Assembly (NCBI RefSeq): GCF_011617245.1
Contig: NZ_CP050152.1
Span: 1,488,001-1,552,000 of the forward strand
Length of the DNA stretch: 64,000 nucleotides
Reading direction: 5' to 3'
From: Brevibacterium atlanticum
Lineage (GTDB): Bacteria; Actinomycetota; Actinomycetes; Actinomycetales; Brevibacteriaceae
Shown: piece after piece, positions 45,608 to 54,862 of the stretch
How the letters are laid out: every line of letters starts with the position of its first letter
How positions within the stretch are numbered: the first letter of the stretch is position 1
The notes under the pieces: model-generated
Told to the model about the DNA's origin: nothing
The model's input: the letters and a program-made list of their open reading frames with translations, nothing else
Databases searched by the model: none
Made by a program: the position numbers and the translations under genes

Positions 45608-46573
45608 ATGTATGATCCGAATATGGAACGATCGAATGATGCCCGTGTCCCGCTGACGGCACTGCGGGAGCTCGTCGAGTTGGCCGACCAGGACGGGCAC
45701 CTCACCGAGGCGGCCGCAGCGCTCGGCATTCCGCAGTCGACGATGAGCCGGCGCATCCACGGACTCGAGGACCACCTCGGCGTGCCTCTGATCGTTCCGC
45801 ACGGACGCGCGATCGGTCTGACCAAGGCGGCTCGCGAACTCGCTGCGGCAGTGCGGATGCCGCTGCACGAGATCGGTGCCGCGCTCACTGATGTCGCCGA
45901 GGCTGCCGACCCCGATCACGGCACCATCCGATTCGGATTCCCGTTGACGATGGGTGCCGGCGAGGTTCCCGATCTGCTGGCCGCCTTCGCTGCTGAACAT
46001 CCGGGCATCCGGCTCGATCTCAAGCAGGCGCACGGTGCCGAACTCGTCGACGATCTGCTGAGTGGCGCTCTTGATCTCGCGCTCATCATTCCGCCCCCGC
46101 CGGAGGTGCCGCATGAGGTGATTGGGACTCAGCGGATCGTGGCCGCATTGCCGGCCGACCACCGGTTGGCCCGCCGCGCGCACATCACCGTCGAACAGCT
46201 CGCCGATGACGAGTTCATCTCCACACCGGACAGCTACAATCTGCGAGCGCTCACCGATCGGTGGTGCCGTGCCGCCGGTTTCGCGCCGCAGGTGAAGACC
46301 GAGGTCACCGAGTTCTCCACGATCCGCGAGTTCGTCGGACGCGGCATGGGCGTGGCACTGCTGCCGCGAGCCGTGCGAGCGGTCGACGGAGTCGCCGAGG
46401 TGGAGTTGAGCGGTTCCGGCTACGTCCGCGAGATCGCGCTGTGCGCAGCCGTTCGGCGGCCCGGTCGGGTCGTGTCCCGGCTGCGGGATTTCATTCGCGA
46501 TCGGAGCGCCGAATGGAGCACGGAGTCGGTCTCGGCCAAGCAGTCGAGCGAGGCTCGGCCGCGTCCGGACTGA
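45608..46573 (+). CDS. LysR-family transcriptional regulator
   Basis: A 321-residue LTTR. The N-terminal winged helix-turn-helix reads LTEAAAALGIPQSTMSRRIHGLEDHLGVPLIVPHGRAIGLT (about 27-67); the two-lobed effector domain follows (GTIRFGFPLTMGAGEVPDLLAAF, LAADHRLARR). ATG 45608 follows GAGGA at a spacing of seven; an internal ATG at 45623 is possible. Divergent from mqo, so regulation of mqo or of itself by a C4-dicarboxylate or other metabolite is plausible but inferred. Confidence 0.9.
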   Translation: MYDPNMERSNDARVPLTALRELVELADQDGHLTEAAAALGIPQSTMSRRIHGLEDHLGVPLIVPHGRAIGLTKAARELAAAVRMPLHEIGAALTDVAEAADPDHGTIRFGFPLTMGAGEVPDLLAAFAAEHPGIRLDLKQAHGAELVDDLLSGALDLALIIPPPPEVPHEVIGTQRIVAALPADHRLARRAHITVEQLADDEFISTPDSYNLRALTDRWCRAAGFAPQVKTEVTEFSTIREFVGRGMGVALLPRAVRAVDGVAEVELSGSGYVREIALCAAVRRPGRVVSRLRDFIRDRSAEWSTESVSAKQSSEARPRPD

Positions 46574-46633
46574 GCACGCCGTGCAGACCCCACCCGCGGC
46601 ATCCGCGCCGCACGCCCGTGCTATCAGCGCCCC

Positions 46634-48763
46634 TCACGCCCGCGATCGGGCGAGCAGGTAGACGAAGTACGGGGCGCCGACGAGGGCGACGATGAGTCCG
46701 GCCGGGATCTGCGCCGGCGCGATGACCGTGCGGCCCACGGCATCGGAGACGACGAGTCCCACCGCCCCGAGGATCATCGCGGCCGGCACCACCCGACGAT
46801 GTCGGGCACCGACCAGTGCGCGGGCGGCATGCGGGGCGACGAGGCCGATGAAGCCGACGACGCCGACGGCCGAGACGCTCACCGCGGCGAGGACGGCAGC
46901 GGTGATGAGCACCGCGAGACGCACCGGTTCGCGCGCCACGCCGACCAACCTCGGCGTATCGTCGTCGAGGGCGAGCAGATCGAGCTCACGCGTCCACACG
47001 AACGCCGCGGGCACGGCGAGGAGGAGGACGAGGGCGACCGGGGCGACATCGGCCCACACCCGACCGTAGGTCGATCCCGACAGCCAGGTGAACAGGGTCG
47101 GGGTGTCCCACGGGTTCGCGCGGACGAGGAACAGCGTGGTCAGCGAGGTGAACCCGAACCACAGACCGATGCCGATGAGGACGAGCCGGTCCGTATTCAT
47201 CCCGCCCCGCCACGAGAGCCCGTAGACGATCGCGAACGCCACGAGCGCCCCGACGATGCCCACACCGGAGACCAATCCGATGCCCGCGCCGGGGATGAGG
47301 GTGACGACGATGACCGCCCCCAGTCCGGCCCCGCCGGTGATCCCCAGCAATCCCGGTTCGGCAAGGGGATTCCGGGCGCTGGCCTGGACGAGGGTGCCCG
47401 AGAGTCCGAGCGCGGCGCCGGCGGCCAGCGCCGCAGCCACCCGCGGTGCCCGGGAATCGAAGGCGAAGTCGATGACCGGGGCGGCCTGACCCTGCAGCCA
47501 CAGCAGACCGTCACCGAGGAGGTAGAACCGTTCCCCGGTGAGCAGACCGAGCACGGCAGCGATGATGAGAACGACGACTCCGAGACCGATGACCACGCTC
47601 GCCCGCCTGGGGCCGATGAGCGTCGATTTCGCCGCCGAGGTGGCCTGTGCCGGTCCCGAGGACCGCATCGACCGGGCGAGGAGGACGAGGACGATCGAGC
47701 CGAGGATCGTCGTCGTCACACCCGAAGGCAGGGTGATCGCCTCGGTGGCGCCGACGATCGCGCGCAGCACGGCATCGGAGAGGATGACGATGATCGCCCC
47801 GATGAGCCCTGTCGCCGGGATCATCACCGTATGCCGACCGAGCACCGGAACCATACGGGCGAGCAGGCGGGCGATGACCGGTGCGCAGAGTCCGACGAAG
47901 CCGATCGGTCCTGCCAGCGTCACCGCCGTGGCGGTGAGGATGACGGCGAAGAGGATGCCGATCGCCCGGGTCGAACGGATCGGGACTCCGAGCACCGAAG
48001 CCGCATCATCGCCGAGGCCGAGCAGATCCAGACGCTGGGACAGGAGGATCGCGCCCACAACGATGAGACCGATGACGGGGATGCTGCGTACGGCGGCCGT
48101 CCCGTCGAGCTGATTGAGGGTGCCCGACCCCCAGGAGAAGAGGCTCGTCGTCTCCTCGGAGAAGAGGATGAGCAGTGTCGACGTTCCGGCCTGCAGCGCC
48201 ATGGCCGTGGCCGTGCCCGCGAGCACGAGCCGGGTCGTCGAGGCCGCCGCACCCCCGGCGAGGCCGAGCACGAGGGCAGCGGCCAGCAGCCCGCCGATGA
48301 ACGCGACGCCGCCCGAGGCCCACATCGGGATCGCGATGCCGAAGGCCGTGACCACGGTGACGGCGAAATACGCTCCGCCCGTCACGGCGAGAGTGTCCGG
48401 CGAGGCCAAGGGGTTGCGTGCCAGGGACTGGAAGAGAACCCCGGCGACGCCGAGAGCGATGCCGACGAGGATGCCCGCCCCCACGCGCGGCAGCCGCGAT
48501 CCCAGGAGGATGTCACGGGCACCGGGACCCGCCTCGGCGAGGGAGGAACCCTGACCGATCAGCGAAGCCAGCAGATCACGCACACCGATCCCGGAAGTGC
48601 CCTGGGTGATGTGCCAGGCGGAGAGGAGGACGAGGACCGCGGTGAGCGCCAACAGCACCCCGGTGGCCGAGATCGCGCCGACGATCCCACCACCGCGGCG
48701 CCGGGCCATGGCCGACTCGGCCGCTGTCTTATCCTCGGTCGTTGCCGACACAGGTGCAGTCAT
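46634..48763 (-). CDS. Fused iron-siderophore ABC permease (two FecCD units)
   Basis: A 709-residue protein made of two tandem FecCD-type permease units of about 340 residues each (FhuB-like): both contain the family motif as GARDILLGSRLPRVGAGILVGIALGVAGVLFQSLARNPLASPDTLAVTGG in the first half and FDSRAPRVAAALAAGAALGLSGTLVQASARNPLAEPGLLGITGGAG in the second. About 18-20 helices are expected, so one gene supplies the whole channel. It lies three bases after the lipoprotein gene and ends the operon, which begins behind an iron box. Confidence 0.93.
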   Translation of the reverse strand: MTAPVSATTEDKTAAESAMARRRGGGIVGAISATGVLLALTAVLVLLSAWHITQGTSGIGVRDLLASLIGQGSSLAEAGPGARDILLGSRLPRVGAGILVGIALGVAGVLFQSLARNPLASPDTLAVTGGAYFAVTVVTAFGIAIPMWASGGVAFIGGLLAAALVLGLAGGAAASTTRLVLAGTATAMALQAGTSTLLILFSEETTSLFSWGSGTLNQLDGTAAVRSIPVIGLIVVGAILLSQRLDLLGLGDDAASVLGVPIRSTRAIGILFAVILTATAVTLAGPIGFVGLCAPVIARLLARMVPVLGRHTVMIPATGLIGAIIVILSDAVLRAIVGATEAITLPSGVTTTILGSIVLVLLARSMRSSGPAQATSAAKSTLIGPRRASVVIGLGVVVLIIAAVLGLLTGERFYLLGDGLLWLQGQAAPVIDFAFDSRAPRVAAALAAGAALGLSGTLVQASARNPLAEPGLLGITGGAGLGAVIVVTLIPGAGIGLVSGVGIVGALVAFAIVYGLSWRGGMNTDRLVLIGIGLWFGFTSLTTLFLVRANPWDTPTLFTWLSGSTYGRVWADVAPVALVLLLAVPAAFVWTRELDLLALDDDTPRLVGVAREPVRLAVLITAAVLAAVSVSAVGVVGFIGLVAPHAARALVGARHRRVVPAAMILGAVGLVVSDAVGRTVIAPAQIPAGLIVALVGAPYFVYLLARSRA

Positions 48764-48766
48764 GGA

Positions 48767-49810
48767 CTACTTCGTCAGCGCGTCGACGTAGGCGTCGATG
48801 GCCTGCTCGGAGGACTTGGGTCCGCCGAAGGTCCAGATGCCGGCCGGGAACGCCCACGTGCGATCGTCCTTGACGGCGGGGATGTTCGCCCAGATGTCGT
48901 TCTTCTTCAGCAGCTCGACATAGTCCTCGGACTCGGGGTCCTCGGTGCCGGTGTAGAAGAAGTTCGCGTCGCCGACCTTCGCAATGCCCTCGATGTCGGT
49001 CTGGCCGAGGCCGTAGGCGGGGTCGACCTCGCCGGTCCACACGTTCTTCAGCCCCAGCTCCTCACCGAGCTCACCGATCAGCGACCCCTGCCCGAACGGG
49101 CGGAGGGCGACATTCGACCCGTTGACCCACCCGTCGAAGTACACGAAGTCCTTGGTCCCAGGGTCCGCCTCGGCGATGGCCTTCTTCGACTCCTCGAGCG
49201 TGGCATCGAAGTCGCCGAGCACGGTCTCGGCACGGTCGGTGCGACCGGTCGCCTCCGCCACCGTGGTGAACGTGTCCTTCATGTACTTGACGGGGTCCTT
49301 TCCGTCGGCCCCGGCCATCGCCATGACCGGGATGCCCTGGTCCTCGAGCTGACCGACGATCTTGTCCTTGCGGTTCGTCGTCTCGATGATGACGAGGTCA
49401 GGATCGGCCGAGAGGATCGACTCGACGTTGGGCTCCTGCCGGGTGCCGACATTCGTGACGCTGTCCGGCAGCTTCTCTGCGGTGTCCCACGTGGTGAAGC
49501 CCTTCGCATCGGCCACGGCGGCCGGGTCGACGCACAGGGAGAGCAGGTCTTCGGTGTACTGCCATTCGAGGGAGACGACCTTCGCCGCCGGCTTGTCGAG
49601 CGTGATTTCGTGACCGGTGTCGTCGGTGACGGTGACCGGATCCGCCGAGGTGGTGCTCGAGTCGTCCGCGCATGATGCCGAGGCCGTGGACTGGGCATCG
49701 GCCGGGGCCTCGGTGTCGGTGGTGCCGCATCCGGTGAGCGCGAGAGCGCAGATCGCGGTGGCCGAGGCGAAGGCGGCAAAGGCGGTGCGCGGCAGAGGTG
49801 TCGTCGTCAT
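48767..49810 (-). CDS. Iron-siderophore binding lipoprotein of ABC importer
   Basis: A 347-residue lipoprotein (lipobox LTGC, C28) followed by an acidic, Ala-rich linker and the FecB/FhuD-like two-lobe fold: KPAAKVVSLEWQYTEDLLSLCVDP, VNVGTRQEPNVESILSADPDLVIIE and VALRPFGQGSLIGELGEELGLKN. It binds ferric siderophore at the outer face. Overlap of four bases with the ATPase gene couples translation. Confidence 0.92.
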   Translation of the reverse strand: MTTTPLPRTAFAAFASATAICALALTGCGTTDTEAPADAQSTASASCADDSSTTSADPVTVTDDTGHEITLDKPAAKVVSLEWQYTEDLLSLCVDPAAVADAKGFTTWDTAEKLPDSVTNVGTRQEPNVESILSADPDLVIIETTNRKDKIVGQLEDQGIPVMAMAGADGKDPVKYMKDTFTTVAEATGRTDRAETVLGDFDATLEESKKAIAEADPGTKDFVYFDGWVNGSNVALRPFGQGSLIGELGEELGLKNVWTGEVDPAYGLGQTDIEGIAKVGDANFFYTGTEDPESEDYVELLKKNDIWANIPAVKDDRTWAFPAGIWTFGGPKSSEQAIDAYVDALTK

Positions 49811-50763
49811 GGTCTTCTTTCTGATGGGCCGAGCGTGCCTCGGCTGTTGGAGTGATTCGGTGGGTGAAGTGATTCGTCGGGTGATTCGTCGGGTGGAGGC
49901 GTGCCTCGTCGGGTGGGGTCGGGGCTGTCGAGCGGAACCTGAGCTCTGCCGGCGGCGCGGCGGCGACGCCGGTTGAGGGCCTCGACCCTGACCAGGCCTG
50001 AGTCCGCATCGATGCGCGTGGAGATGGGAAGCCCGTAGACCTCGCTGAGGACGTCGGCGGTGAAGACCTCTTCGCAGGTGCCGACCGAACGGATGCGTCC
50101 CTGGTCGAGCAGGACGACGTGATCGGCGACCGTGGCCGCGTGTCCGAGGTCGTGGAGGACGACTCCGACGGCGATGTGGTGGTCATCGGCGAGTTCGCGC
50201 ATGAGGTCGAGGATCTCCGCCTGGTAGCGCAGGTCGAGGTGGTTCGTCGGTTCGTCGAGCAGCAGCACGCCGGTGTCCTGGGCCAGGCAGGTGGCCAGCC
50301 AGACGCGCTGGAGTTCGCCGCCGGAGAGCTGATCGACCGGCCGGTCGGCCATGCGGCCGGTGCCCGTGAGCTCAAGTGCCCGATCGATGGCTTCCCGATC
50401 GGTGTCCGTGAGCGCGGCGAAGCGCTTGCGGTGCGGGTGTCGGCCGTAGGCGACGATCTCGCGCACGCTCAACCCCGACGGGTGAGGGCGCGACTGGGAG
50501 AGCAGCGTGACGATGCGAGCGAACTCCTTGGCGCTCAGGGCGCTCGCCTGCGTGTCCTCCTCGTTCGTGGTCACGACGACCTCGCCCGAGGTGATCGGGT
50601 GGAGCCGGGCCAAGGAGCGCAGCACGGTCGACTTGCCCGAGCCGTTGGGGCCGAGCAGCGCGGTCACTTCTCCGGGGGCGATCGTCAGGCTCACCTCGTG
50701 GACGACGGGAGTGCGATCGTAGCCGAGGACGAGACTGGTGGCGGTCAGTGCAGTGGAGTTCAC
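49807..50763 (-). CDS. Iron-siderophore ABC transporter ATPase
   Basis: A 318-residue FepC/FhuC-like ATPase: Walker A GPNGSGKST (38-46), signature QLSGGELQRVWLATCLAQD, Walker B VLLLDEPTNHLD and LHDLGHAA. The last 50 residues are an unusual Arg/Pro/Ser/Asp-rich tail encoded by tandem 12-base repeats around 49852-49892 (repeated DESP motif). GTG 50763 begins two bases after an IdeR/DtxR-type box and has no ribosome binding site, so the message is probably short-leadered or leaderless. First gene of an iron-regulated operon. Confidence 0.93.
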   Translation of the reverse strand: MNSTALTATSLVLGYDRTPVVHEVSLTIAPGEVTALLGPNGSGKSTVLRSLARLHPITSGEVVVTTNEEDTQASALSAKEFARIVTLLSQSRPHPSGLSVREIVAYGRHPHRKRFAALTDTDREAIDRALELTGTGRMADRPVDQLSGGELQRVWLATCLAQDTGVLLLDEPTNHLDLRYQAEILDLMRELADDHHIAVGVVLHDLGHAATVADHVVLLDQGRIRSVGTCEEVFTADVLSEVYGLPISTRIDADSGLVRVEALNRRRRRAAGRAQVPLDSPDPTRRGTPPPDESPDESLHPPNHSNSRGTLGPSERRP

Positions 50764-50764
50764 A

Positions 50765-50783
50765 AATGTTTAGCCTAACCTAA
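50765..50783. promoter_or_regulatory. DtxR/IdeR-type iron box
   Basis: The 19-mer AATGTTTAGCCTAACCTAA matches the palindromic consensus TTAGGTTAGCCTAACCTAA at 15 of 19 positions, with the right half perfect. It lies two bases from the ATPase start. In actinobacteria IdeR or DtxR binds such boxes with Fe(II) and represses siderophore uptake, so this operon should be derepressed when iron is scarce. Confidence 0.85.
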
Positions 50784-50985
50784 GTTTCGAGCAGTAGTCG
50801 CGTACTTGAGATGTCGTATCGGTCAAGGCGGTGGCGTGTGCGCGTGGTCCGTCTCCGGGGCCGCCGTGTTCGCCCAGGTGGGGCGCCTGGACCTTGTCCA
50901 GAGTGTGCTGTGCCTCACGTGTGTCATGACCGGCCGATACGGTAGTCACTCGCCCGTAGGATGGGAGAGAGATGAGGAGGAGCAG

Positions 50986-52119
50986 ATGAGATTCATCGCC
51001 ACGGGGGACTGGCAGCTGGGGATGACGGCCCACTACCTCAGCCCGGAAGCTCGCCCCCGGTTCCACCGCGCCCGACTCGACGTCGTCTCCCGCATCGGCG
51101 AGCTTGCGAAGGAGCAGGACGCGGAGTTCGTACTCGTCTGCGGAGACGTGTTCGAGACCAATCAGCTCGACCGCGCCATCATCGCGCGCGCCTTCGAAGC
51201 GCTCGCCTCGATCACCGTCCCCGTCGTTCTGCTGCCGGGCAACCATGACCCCCTCGACGCGGCATCGATCTACGATTCACCCGCGTTCACCTCGCGCGTG
51301 CCCGACCATGTCCATGTGCTCCGCAACAGCGATCCTTTCGAAGTCGTCCCCGGGGTCGAGATCGTCGGTGCCCCCTGGTTCTCCAAGCATCCCCAGGGTG
51401 ATCTCGTCGCCGCAGCGACGACCGACCTCGCCGAGGTGGCTCGCGGTTCCGTGCGCATCATCGCCGGTCACGGTGCCGTGAGCGTCCTCGACCCCGACCG
51501 GGAATCGTTGGCCACGATCGACACCGACAACCTCAGGGCCCTGCTGCGCGAGGACCGCGCCCAGTTCGTCGCCCTCGGAGACAGGCACGCCACCTTCGAG
51601 GTCGCCGACCGGATCTGGTACCCGGGAGCACCGGAGGTCACCTCTCGGCGGGAAGACGATCCGGGCAACGTCCTGCTCGTCGACATCGACGCCGACACCC
51701 ATGCGGCCGCGGTCGAGAAGATCCACCTCGGCACCTGGACCTTCACGGTCATCGAGGCCGACCTCAACTCCGCCGCCGACGTCGACGAGTTCGAACAGCG
51801 GATGAACGCCGTGGCGGACAAGGACCGCACCGCGGTCTGGCTCATCCTCCGCGGCACCCTGCCGACGGCGGCGAAGGCCCGACTCGATGAGCTCCTCGAC
51901 CATTTCACCGACCTGTTCGCCCTCGTCTCCCTCTGGGAGCGGCACATGGACCTCGCGGTCATCGCCGCCGATGAGGACTTCGCCGATCTCGGTCTGAGCG
52001 GGTATCTGCAGGAGACCCTCGACGACCTCTCCGCACGCGCCGCGGCCGAGGACGACACCGCGATCGCGGCCCAGGACGCCCTCGGCCTGCTCTACCGATT
52101 CGCCAGGAGCACCTCATGA
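50986..52119 (+). CDS. SbcD-like metallophosphoesterase (DNA repair nuclease subunit)
   Basis: A 377-residue calcineurin-fold nuclease coupled to an SMC-like ATPase (overlap ATGA). Motifs: I reads GDWQLG (D8, Q10, where Mre11/SbcD has D-x-H), II GDVFE (D54), III LPGNHDP (N86, H87), IV AGHGAV (H162) and V LGDRH (D199, H201, in place of H-x-H). Q10 and D199 are shifts from the canonical ligands, seen in some actinobacterial relatives. ATG 50986 follows GAGGAGG. Probably processes DNA ends with its partner. Confidence 0.87.
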   Translation: MRFIATGDWQLGMTAHYLSPEARPRFHRARLDVVSRIGELAKEQDAEFVLVCGDVFETNQLDRAIIARAFEALASITVPVVLLPGNHDPLDAASIYDSPAFTSRVPDHVHVLRNSDPFEVVPGVEIVGAPWFSKHPQGDLVAAATTDLAEVARGSVRIIAGHGAVSVLDPDRESLATIDTDNLRALLREDRAQFVALGDRHATFEVADRIWYPGAPEVTSRREDDPGNVLLVDIDADTHAAAVEKIHLGTWTFTVIEADLNSAADVDEFEQRMNAVADKDRTAVWLILRGTLPTAAKARLDELLDHFTDLFALVSLWERHMDLAVIAADEDFADLGLSGYLQETLDDLSARAAAEDDTAIAAQDALGLLYRFARSTS

Positions 52120-54767
52120 GACTCCACTCGATCACCCTCACCGACTACAAGGGCATCACCGAGTCCACCGTCGAGTTCGGTCCCGGCGTGACGGTCGTCG
52201 AAGGTCCGAACGAGATCGGCAAGTCTTCGATCCACCAGGCCATCACCCAGTTGCGCGAGGACAAAGCGAGCTCCCGGAAGGCCAGCGTCAAGGACACTCA
52301 GCCGGTCGGCTCCGATGTCGGTCCCCAGGTGGAACTGCACTTGAGCACTGGCGGCTACGAGGTCCGCTACAGCAAACGCTGGCTCAAGCAGCCCTTCACC
52401 GAACTGCGCATCCTGGCACCGGTGCCCGAGCAGCTCAGCGGCGATGAGGCCCATGAGCGCTTCCTGTCTCTCCTCGACGAAACCGTCGACGTCGACCTCC
52501 TCGATGCCCTCGACGTCGCCCAGGGCCGAAGTCTCGCCCAAGCATCGCTGGCCGAGATCAAAGCGCTGCACGGCGCGCTCAATGCATCGGGGGAGGTCCC
52601 GGCCGATCACGATGCCTTCCTCGACCGGGTCGAGGGCGAATACCTCAAATTCTTCACGGCAAAGGGCAAGGAGACCGGAGAGCTGAAGAAGCTCGCCGAA
52701 GAGCTCCCGGCCGCCGAAGAGCGCCACCGGACCCTCGACGAGCGCAGCAGGGACATGGACGCACTCGTCGAACGGCACGCTCGAGCCGCCGACCGCCTGG
52801 AGACCGTCCGCGATCAGCTGACCGCGGCCGTGACCGAACGTGAGGAAGCTGAAGAGGCGGCGAAGGCCGTGTCCGGGCTCAAAGCCGAACTCGACCGTGC
52901 CGCCGAGGCGGCCGAATCCGCGAAACGCGAAGAGGAGCGGGCAGCAGAGGCCCATGACCGTCGCAGTCGGCTCATCGCCGAGACGACCTTCGCCGACGCG
53001 GCGGTGAAAGAGGCGGCAGCGAGCCGGGAGACCGTCATACAGACCGAACGCGATCAGGATGCGGCCTTCGCCCGAGCGCAGCAGGACCTCGACGCCAGGC
53101 AGGCCGAACTCGAGACCGCGCGGACCGAAGCGAAGGCGGCATCCGCGAGCCTCGCTCATGCCCGCGCACGCCGTGAGGTCAGCGAACTGCGCAGGCGGTT
53201 GGCGAGCATCCGCGAACAGGAGGGCAGAGTCGCCGACGCGAGGGCGACGATCGGGTCGATCACCGTGACGGCGAAGGACGTCGACCACCTCGGCGGCCTC
53301 GTCACCGAGGTGCGCATCGCAGAGAAGGCGAAGACCGCCGCGGCCGCGCACATCATCGCCAGGCGACTCGGGGACACCGACGTCAGGATCGACGGAACCG
53401 CGCTCTCGGACGACACCGATGCCGAGTTCGCCGTCGTCAAGGACACGAGCATCGTCATCGATTCCGTCGTCGACATCACGGTTCGGCCGGGACAGTCCCC
53501 AGCCGAACTCGACCGCGCCGTCGACCGGGCACGCAGCGAACTCGACGCCGAGCTCGAACGACTCGGCGTCGATTCGCTCGATCATGCGCGTGAGCGTGCC
53601 GAGGTGCGCACGAATGCCGAAGCGCTGCTGGCCGAGGCGAACTCGACGCTGCGGGCGCTCATCGGTGACGACGACCGCGACCGGCTCGACGCGGCGCTGT
53701 CCCGAGCCGAACAGCTCATCGTCGAAGCGGGAGAGCCCGCGGGAAGCGACGTTGGGTCCGAGACCGAAGAGGTCGCCGAGGCCGACGAGGTCGATGCGAC
53801 GACGATCGACGAGCTCGAAGCGAGAGTCGACACGACCACGGCAGCCGTCGACTCCGCACAGGATGCCGTCGACAAGGCCCGCGCCGCACTCGAGCGTACC
53901 CGCACCGACCGGGATGAGGCGCGGGTCGCCTCGGTCCGAGCGCAGGCTCAGCACGAGCAGGCGATGACGACATGGACGAACCTATCTGCCCGACTGGCGG
54001 CCGATCGGGACGCTCACTCCGATGAGGCGCTGAAGGACGCACACGCCGATGCGCGGGAACAGACTCAGAAACGTGAGGGAGAGGTCGAAACGGCTCGGGC
54101 TCGCTATGAGGCCGCCGACCCCGAGACCCTGGAGATGCGGCTGCAGAACGCCCTCCAGCTCCTCGACAGCAAACAGCAGGAGCAGGAGACCGGTCGGCAG
54201 GAGGTCGATCGGCTCTCGGCGCTCATCGACGACCGGGCGGCAGAGGGCATCTACGACAGGCTCAAGGCTGCGGAGGAGACCCTGGATTCGCAGCGCTCAC
54301 GGTTGGCACGACTGCGCCGGCAGGCGGAGGCGATCCGCCTGCTGCGTGAGACCGTGCTCGCTCACAAGGAAGAAGCGCAGCGACAGTACGTCGCTCCGTT
54401 CAAGGAGCAGATCGAACGGCTCGGACGGGTGATCTTCGGTCAGGGGCTGTCGGTGGAGATCTCCGAAGACCTCGAGATCGTCTCCCGGACGCTAGACGGC
54501 CGCACGGTGAGCTTCGAATCGCTCTCGGGCGGAACGAAGGAGCAGCTGGCTCTCATCGGACGCCTCGCCGTGGCCACCCTCGTCGATGAGTCCTCGGGTG
54601 CTCCGGTGATCCTCGATGACGCGTTCGGCTTCGCCGATGAGAAGCGTCTGTCCGCGCTCAACGTCATCCTCGGCAATGTCGGCCGCAACGCGCAGGTCAT
54701 CCTGCTCACCTGCCAGCCCGACCGGTTCGCCCGCCTCGGCGGAGCACGCACCGTCAGCCTCGGCTGA
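52116..54767 (+). CDS. SbcC/Rad50/YhaN-like AAA ATPase with long coiled coil
   Basis: An 883-residue SMC-type ATPase: Walker A GPNEIGKSS (30-38) at the N-terminus, a coiled coil of about 550 residues interrupted near 390-460 by a more globular part, and at the C-terminus the signature SLSGGTKEQLALIGRLA and Walker B PVILDDAFGFAD. I find no CxxC zinc hook in the coiled coil, unlike Rad50/SbcC, so it is closer to YhaN. ATPase and nuclease genes overlap by four bases and should form a complex for DNA end processing. Confidence 0.88.
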   Translation: MRLHSITLTDYKGITESTVEFGPGVTVVEGPNEIGKSSIHQAITQLREDKASSRKASVKDTQPVGSDVGPQVELHLSTGGYEVRYSKRWLKQPFTELRILAPVPEQLSGDEAHERFLSLLDETVDVDLLDALDVAQGRSLAQASLAEIKALHGALNASGEVPADHDAFLDRVEGEYLKFFTAKGKETGELKKLAEELPAAEERHRTLDERSRDMDALVERHARAADRLETVRDQLTAAVTEREEAEEAAKAVSGLKAELDRAAEAAESAKREEERAAEAHDRRSRLIAETTFADAAVKEAAASRETVIQTERDQDAAFARAQQDLDARQAELETARTEAKAASASLAHARARREVSELRRRLASIREQEGRVADARATIGSITVTAKDVDHLGGLVTEVRIAEKAKTAAAAHIIARRLGDTDVRIDGTALSDDTDAEFAVVKDTSIVIDSVVDITVRPGQSPAELDRAVDRARSELDAELERLGVDSLDHARERAEVRTNAEALLAEANSTLRALIGDDDRDRLDAALSRAEQLIVEAGEPAGSDVGSETEEVAEADEVDATTIDELEARVDTTTAAVDSAQDAVDKARAALERTRTDRDEARVASVRAQAQHEQAMTTWTNLSARLAADRDAHSDEALKDAHADAREQTQKREGEVETARARYEAADPETLEMRLQNALQLLDSKQQEQETGRQEVDRLSALIDDRAAEGIYDRLKAAEETLDSQRSRLARLRRQAEAIRLLRETVLAHKEEAQRQYVAPFKEQIERLGRVIFGQGLSVEISEDLEIVSRTLDGRTVSFESLSGGTKEQLALIGRLAVATLVDESSGAPVILDDAFGFADEKRLSALNVILGNVGRNAQVILLTCQPDRFARLGGARTVSLG

Positions 54768-54850
54768 GCGAAGTGGAAGCGGGTGCCCCGGCGTGCGCGT
54801 GCCCGACCGAACGGACCCGCCTTGCCTCAGTTCGGCAAGTGACCATGCGC

Positions 54851-54856
54851 TAACCT
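54851..54856 (+). promoter_or_regulatory. -10 element of the 54863 gene (leaderless)
   Basis: TAACCT six bases before ATG 54863; no ribosome binding site and no clear -35. Confidence 0.4.
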
Positions 54857-54862
54857 GAGCAT

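Noticed and set aside
52092-53954. Long minus-strand open frame opposite the SMC-like ATPase (620 codons)
   Set aside because: It is a frame shadow of the coiled-coil gene; its product is compositional noise with no motif.
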